Assembly (NCBI GenBank): GCA_024811115.1
Contig: JAKOGH010000419.1
Span: 1 to 13,878, forward strand
Reading direction: 5' to 3'
Origin: Terana coerulea
Lineage: Eukaryota; Basidiomycota; Agaricomycetes; Polyporales; Phanerochaetaceae
Length of the DNA stretch: 13,878 nt
Below, one piece after another: positions 8,780-13,878 of the stretch. The first letter of the stretch is position 1. Each line of letters opens with the position of its first letter. The position numbers and the translations under genes were made by a program. The notes under the pieces were generated by a model. That model worked only from the letters and a program-made list of their open reading frames with translations, was not told the origin of the DNA and did no database searches.

Positions 8780-11700
8780 CTGAATCGCGTTGAATCGCAG
8801 AGAACATGATTTGATCAACATCTCACCGCTATCTTCTCAGACGCGGCGGCATCGGTATCGAGGAAAGAGAGGTGAGCCGCGCGGGAAGGAAAGTGCACAT
8901 CAGCTCCGAATTGGATCAATAGTTGTGTATAATCAGTCGAGTAGCGTCTTCGACTAAGGATTGGGTAGAAGAATCCGCGAGTATCTTGCGCAGCGAGCCG
9001 TTCGGACGCATCCAGGGCTTCTATGCTTCCGCAAGAACGCCAGATACCTAAACCCTACGTCTGTGCGGAGCTCATGAGGTCTTCCGCTTTGAATCAAATA
9101 CGATGGCTGAGTGGTGGATAGCGGATCAAGCACGTTCCTTTGCCCGACAAGTTCAATTGCTTGAAGTATAACCTGCTGGTCGGAGTTGCTTGAGAGATTG
9201 GTGTATTTCGTCAGAGATGTCTGCAGGGCCTTCTCCAAGCGTAGTGTCACGAGAAGTAAAGGAAGTATATGTTCAGGAGCACTGTGTTTTGTTTCGGTGA
9301 AGATGCTGCCCAGAGAGGACTCGACGTCTGTGCCGATAAGGCCGACTTGACTGGGGCCGACAAGGATATGCCACGGCAGTTCCGCCGAATCACTGGCACC
9401 AATTCCGCATGCGAGTCGGTCAAACTCCAACGCCAGCGATCTCGAGCTTGATCGCGGCCTCCTCCCCCGAACCGAGCTGGCCTTCACACGAAAGTTGTTC
9501 GCGAGCACTTCGATACTAGCTAGAGAGTTGCGTTGTGGAGCTGAAGGCCGAGAACGGGTCCCTGTCCCCTCCGTAGGAATAGACTGCACGACATCACACG
9601 TGCACCGATGTTAGGCAAAGCTCAATGGCAGTTTTTTTTGGGACGCAGAAGATCGTACGTGCTGACCAATCATACCGTCGAATCTCAAATCTGGGCTTTA
9701 TATTTATTAAATACAATTGCAATTCAGGTGAGTTGTAAAGCGCGCTTGGCATTGCGGAGTGAGCCGGACCGTAGTTTGGTAGGCCATGATCTTGACGACT
9801 GATGTATCCGCGTCTTCGCCGATCAAGGCCATCTGCTCTGTTACATCCTCATTGTCACAAACCCAATGGGACTTTTATTCTCTTTTGACTGTTGATCATG
9901 AAATATACAGCTCGCAGAGATTGTAAAACTCACGCGACTGAGATAGTATGGAGATTTGTGCCACAGGGACGGTCGTTCCAAAGAACGGCTCACAAACTGG
10001 CGGACAGCCTTGCGGTAGTCACACGTAGAGGGCCAGGCTTCTGGTAACCCCTCTGAAGCACTAATTATCAGTCCGACAAGGGATGCAAGAAAAAGCTGCT
10101 TACCATCTTCTTCCTCACTCTCAGAATCATACGAATCGTCGGAGTCTTCGACGTCTTCCTCGTCCTATAGAGATGCTGTCGCTATCGGCTTCTGCAACAG
10201 TATTTGGAACAGGACGCGACCGACTACATTCTGAAGTAAATATCAAAGTCATGTGTCGCATTAATAAGCGACTTACGCTAGGCGAGCATCGCGGTCGGCT
10301 TCAGAGACGTAGTCTTCAGCGTCTGACTCTGACTTTCTGCGATGTCTACTACGGCGATACCGATGAGGGGCGGCATCGAAGTTGGTGTGTAGTACACCTG
10401 TTCGAGGCGGAGGCCGCGTGTGTTCAGAGGAAGGGCTAGGGATCCTAAGTTGTGGTAGAAACAGATCAATGTCGACAACGCCACGGCCTGACAAGCGACG
10501 GTTAGTCTCACAGGAGCGTCAAAGTCAGTATAGATATGTTACCTGGGCGCTCATGTCGGGCATGTCAAATTGGGCATGATACTTGTTTAGCCTGCCTGCT
10601 CTGCCATCTTCCCTTTGTGAAACCTGCCTTGCATATGTGCATCAAAACCATCCAGTTTCGTGCCACTCATCCTGAAGTGTCCTTCGATCATTGCAGTTTT
10701 TACTCATCCTCGAAGTGTCCTTGTGACCTTCATTGGCCTGCAAGGTCGTTGCAGGCTTACCCAGGCCTTCAGAAAGCCTAACCTCTCGCGGCATTTCCTG
10801 AATGCCAAACGACAGTGAGCTCATCCAAGGCAATTTTGAGGAAGGTCACTAAAGATATTCAGGTTATTCGGTGCCGTTGCATTCGAAGTCACACACTGAC
10901 CATCTGGGTCAATTGGGATGTCATATTCAGCGGCAGGAGCATTCAGAGGATCCGAGAAGTTCAATGCAAAGCGCGACCAGTTGCAGCAATTCGCGCCTCG
11001 AGCCACCAAGGACGCCAACCATGGATATCCCATATGCAGAGGTATGTAGCAGTTTGTGGCTGGGGTCCAACAGGTGTGCAACGATGTCCAGAAGAGAAGC
11101 GTACCAACGTTCGGAAGGGGCTTTACCATCCAAAACGAACGTCTCCTGGCGTGTCTTCAGGAGCCCGACGCAGATCTTCCCAATGATCATGCACGGTACC
11201 CGTGACTGAGTCAATGTTGAAAGTCAAGCTCTGCGCAAGCGTAAGTCATGTGCCAATAAGTCCTAGAAAAACGCACATGTGTAGTGGAAGGACTGTTGGA
11301 GTTCAGGGAGGGATAGCATGACGCATGTGCCAATCTCGGCTTCCTTGCCCGCTGTGGTCGCTCTCAAAGCCTCGCAGGCCAGAAGGCACTAGCATTAAAC
11401 CAGTATAGACGTCCAGTTGAACCTGCAGTGTGTTTGACTGCAATTTAATTAGTCCATCATGCTCTCTGCAGGTGCGTACGCGCTACGTACACTACCTTCA
11501 CGATACTGCAAGTCGATTGGATCCCCGAGCTGACCGTGATTGCGTTTCTTCAGATACTCGGTCAGCGTAAGAAGTGAATGTTCCAAAATAGTTATTGCGA
11601 AGAACCATGAAGTGTCGGATGGTCCAGCCGCAAGCTTTATAGATCACGTCGCGCATCTGTTAAGAACGTCAGCGTGGGACACGGCCCGAACAAGAGAAAA

Positions 11701-13878
11701 AAAACCTCGAAAGACAGCTTCAGTTGATCAATGTTCTCCACGTGCACATCGGAGAAGTAGCTGAACGATCCATCCAAACGAAGGAATCAATACGGCCGAT
11801 ATCGGTATTCCGATGAGGAGCAGAGTATAAGCTGCGGGTATTCCACCGTGGAAGGGTAAGGCGAACATGGACATCCGGGCTTTCCATCCAGAACGACACA
11901 CTCGTTGAATCCGGTCGATACTTCGTCATAGGGATCGTGATACCATTCTGCAGCCTCTTGCCGTACAGTGTCATCAACGCTAGAAGAGCAGATGTCAACA
12001 AAGCGTGCAGGACATGAAGTATAAACACGAACCATTCTCCTCGGTAATGAGTGGCTTGTCTATAATGTTGTGGTCATTGACGTAAGTATTGATCTCATAG
12101 TTCTGCATGTCGATTTCGACCGCGTATAACACTGGTATGAAGCGGTTGTAGTCGGAAGGTGGTCCTGATGCCCAATCCTTGCTCAAGTCTGTAAACATGT
12201 TGATGTGGTCCCGTAGTAAATAGAAGATAGGGCGGCGAAGACTGATGGCGAAGGTCCATTGTCGCCGTTCGTTCCACTTGAGGGGCGATGACATGTCGGC
12301 ACGTATCACGCATGACTCTGCTGTAAGGATGCGTATGTCATTCAGGCTGGACGTGATTGTAACGGTATCGAGGTGGACGTTGAGCGTCGGTTCGTATCCC
12401 CGCGCGGTCGCGACCATAGGCAACATGTAGCTGATCGTGGAGCTGTCCCCAGCTCTGAGATGTATGGAAGCCGCCTCTCGTTTGCGAGGGCGGTTTGGAA
12501 CGTACCTCTCCATCCCATTGCCAGTTCTTCGAAGGTTCGCGGAAGGGTATCTGCAACATGACGCCGTCCCGAAGCTCGACCAAAATCTTCATGCACGGCC
12601 ACACCCGTGCGTCACCAGGTTTCAGGGGAGTCATTGGCTCGGCCTCGGTGAACGTGGAAGGGAAAACGCTTGCTGAAGTACGGCCCTAGAACCTGAGGTC
12701 AGAGCCACCGGCCGACATAGAGAACGAAATGCACAGGACTAACCTCTGGCGATCCGCCCAAGGCCCATAACGCAATACGCCTCCGCGAATAGCCAAATCG
12801 ATACCCCACTCCGGAGGCAAGTCTCCGTTACCAATGTCGAAAGGATCTGCACTCAAAACATGGACTTCTCCGGTCTCGGACTCTCGAGGCACTTGACCCA
12901 CTGAATCTGCATAGTACAGCAGCTCGAGAACCGGGGCCTCAAGAACCTTCTCGTCTCCTTCGCACTCCGTGGCAAAGTCCGCTCCCAAGGGTGTCTCCTC
13001 CTCAAGTGCCTCCCTACCGCGACGACGTGTCCATGTGGGCGGGTCTCGTAACGGGTTATAGCCTTGAGGGTGTGTGAGTATATGTTCCAAAGCGAATGAC
13101 GGCGCCACAGCTTCGCGAATGCTGAGAAGGAGGAGGTAAGAGAAAGTGCGCAAAGGATGGTCGGTCGTTCTTGTACGCCGCTATGCAGCTTTTCCCCAGT
13201 AGATACTGATTTCATGATGCTTGTTTTCACAAGAGACCGAGGCATGTTGGAAGGCAAGGTTCATCTCTTCACATCTGAGTATCCGTATTTTGACGTGAGC
13301 TTAAACAAATATAGTACTTGCAGGTTGAAACGTTGCATTACCTATGCCGTAGGTTCAGCTTATGCTGGTTCCCTTGTGCTACGAAATTCAGCGACCAACA
13401 GATTCAATGGAGGCAACCAATGATAACAGCGCTTTCGCTTCGATACCGAGGGGTAACAGGTCCTTGGGATCCAGGTTAGGCAGCTGCCGTTTGAGTTTAT
13501 ATGCGAGATCCTTGACTATATGCGGGGTCCGACTGTAAATTGAAGAAACGAGAGAAACAGGAGGGCCAAGATGGGTTGCTGCATGCGCAATTAGCGCAGG
13601 TCAGGTCATGACATTTCAGAACATACAATCCGGTATGACCGAGGTCCAGCTGAAGATCTTGCGCAGAGAGCCTACACCATCGCCGCTTCTTCGTTGCTGA
13701 GGTACTTCTGTTTCACGGCTGAAATTGGACTCCATAGCAGAAACAATGCCGTCATACGCTGCGGTTTTGTTGTATATAAACCATTCAAGGCCTTGCAGCG
13801 AGATATGCAGTCGACAGGAAAGAGGCGCTTTCTGTGAATTCACTAAGTATCCATAAAGATGGTCAGGTTCGATAAATT
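3560..13878 (-). CDS. CSF1: CSF1, giant bridge-like lipid-transfer protein (5' end beyond right edge; frame-broken)
   Basis: CSF1 is the fungal BLTP1/Tweek homologue, a long chorein-like beta-groove protein that moves phospholipids between the ER and other membranes; in yeast it supports lipid supply for GPI-anchor synthesis and growth in the cold. Proposed exons (minus): 13878-13627, 13578-13342, 13299-12744, 12685-12033, 11979-11706, 11656-11491, 11437 to about 11278, 11230-10901, 10848-10543, 10487-10277, 10230-10104, 10052-9934, 9888-8827, 8779-7130, 7077-6737, 6680-5074, 5021-3560. They total about 9.5 kb, near 3,170 residues; yeast Csf1 is 2,958. Family marks in order: GLEWFIYNKTAAYD, LLVAEF, GGVLRYGPWADRQR, HINMFTDLSKDWASGPP, TLPRWNTRSL, DVHVENIDQLKLSFE, FSDPLNAPAAEYDIPIDPD, SEADRDARLA, TRNRLIYPEMTAQLRAE, ending MRQLGEATPDVMHPFFMK. 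The ER-anchoring N-terminus is not in the window. Many single-base frame breaks lie upstream of about 8755 and one is at 6173-6177, so no intact protein can be read here. Confidence 0.93.
8780..13440 (-). other. CSF1: CSF1 segment with dense small indels
   Basis: Conserved CSF1 blocks run in the right order but keep switching frame. Breaks, by best estimate: about 13430, 13415, 13270, 13185, 13070, 12664, 12490, 11775, 11570, 11349, 11277, 11145, 11045, 11020, 10978, 10964, 10785, 10647, 10590, 10167, 9853, 9594 and 8965, with further unresolved switching at 9600-9760. Most are corrected by adding one base; some need one removed (for example the GGG at 11348-11350). Many lie in or beside short homopolymers, such as A4 on the plus strand at 12663-12666. 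Introns with GT-AG ends and lengths of 45-58 nt survive throughout (for example 12743-12686, 12032-11980, 10900-10849, 9933-9889). I did not find a nonsense codon that needs a substitution to explain it, although 9600-9760 is not fully resolved. Confidence 0.75.

Noticed and set aside
4145..9451. Plus-strand open frames of 60-130 codons opposite CSF1 (for example 4419-4808, 5418-5762, 7143-7490)
   Set aside because: They lie antisense to clean, conserved CSF1 exons, show no family motifs, and are explained as shadows of that coding sequence.
10278..10511. Alternative minus-strand frame across this CSF1 exon
   Set aside because: It is open by chance; the other frame gives the SEADRDARLA and acidic pattern expected of the family.
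12455..12505. A 51-nt candidate intron (GTACGT to CTCAG) inside CSF1
   Set aside because: It has good splice signals, but it would delete a conserved stretch (KREAASIHLRAGDSS) and still leaves the following exon out of frame.
6173..13440. Programmed ribosomal frameshifting as the cause of the CSF1 breaks
   Set aside because: There are far too many breaks, in both directions and at different sequences; no shared slippery site or downstream structure was seen.
8755..13843. Treating the separate minus-strand open frames (for example 12686-13153, 11995-12513, 10273-10494, 8954-9589) as independent small genes
   Set aside because: Together they read as consecutive parts of one CSF1 protein, linked by GT-AG introns or one-base frame shifts.
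1..13878. tRNA or rRNA genes, transposons, CRISPR arrays, long terminal repeats
   Set aside because: No cloverleaf, transposase motif, spaced repeat array or paired terminal repeat was noticed by eye on either strand.

Overview
The window looks like nuclear DNA from a basidiomycete fungus, most likely an agaricomycete. It holds compact protein genes cut by many short GT-AG introns (about 45-68 nt), intergenic gaps of a few tens to a few hundred bases, and conserved eukaryotic housekeeping proteins on both strands. The species cannot be named from the sequence. I see no tRNA, rRNA, transposon, CRISPR array or bacterial operon.

Layout: (1) at the left edge, on the minus strand, is the N-terminal part of a PRKRIP1/DUF1168 spliceosome-associated protein that runs off position 1 and has two apparent single-base frame breaks. 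(2) NSA2, a 60S ribosome-biogenesis factor (minus, 470-1481, five coding exons), diverges from (3) YIP1, a Golgi/ER membrane protein (plus, 1667-2628, four exons), across a 185-bp shared promoter. (4) A small plus-strand gene with three coding exons (2968-3514) encodes a Fic/Doc-domain protein of about 139 residues. Its active-site motif sits on a 33-nt exon of its own. (5) The rest, 3560-13878 on the minus strand, is one very large gene, CSF1. It encodes a bridge-like lipid-transfer protein (BLTP1/Tweek family). The start lies beyond the right edge, and about 17 exons are visible.

The main oddity is the state of CSF1. Its 3' part (3560 to about 8755) has long clean exons with a single break in a run of five C (G on the coding strand). 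From about 8755 to 13440 the reading frame is lost more than twenty times by small indels, although conserved CSF1 residues, exon order and GT-AG splice sites are kept throughout. Indels without independent nonsense substitutions fit poor local sequence quality better than an old pseudogene. A recent pseudogene is not excluded. NSA2, YIP1 and the Fic gene are clean.

The genes do not form one pathway: they are ribosome assembly, splicing, ER-Golgi trafficking and lipid transfer neighbours in an ordinary gene-dense stretch. The Fic/Doc gene is the least ordinary coding unit. It belongs to a post-translational-modification fold better known from bacterial toxins, but here it carries eukaryotic introns.
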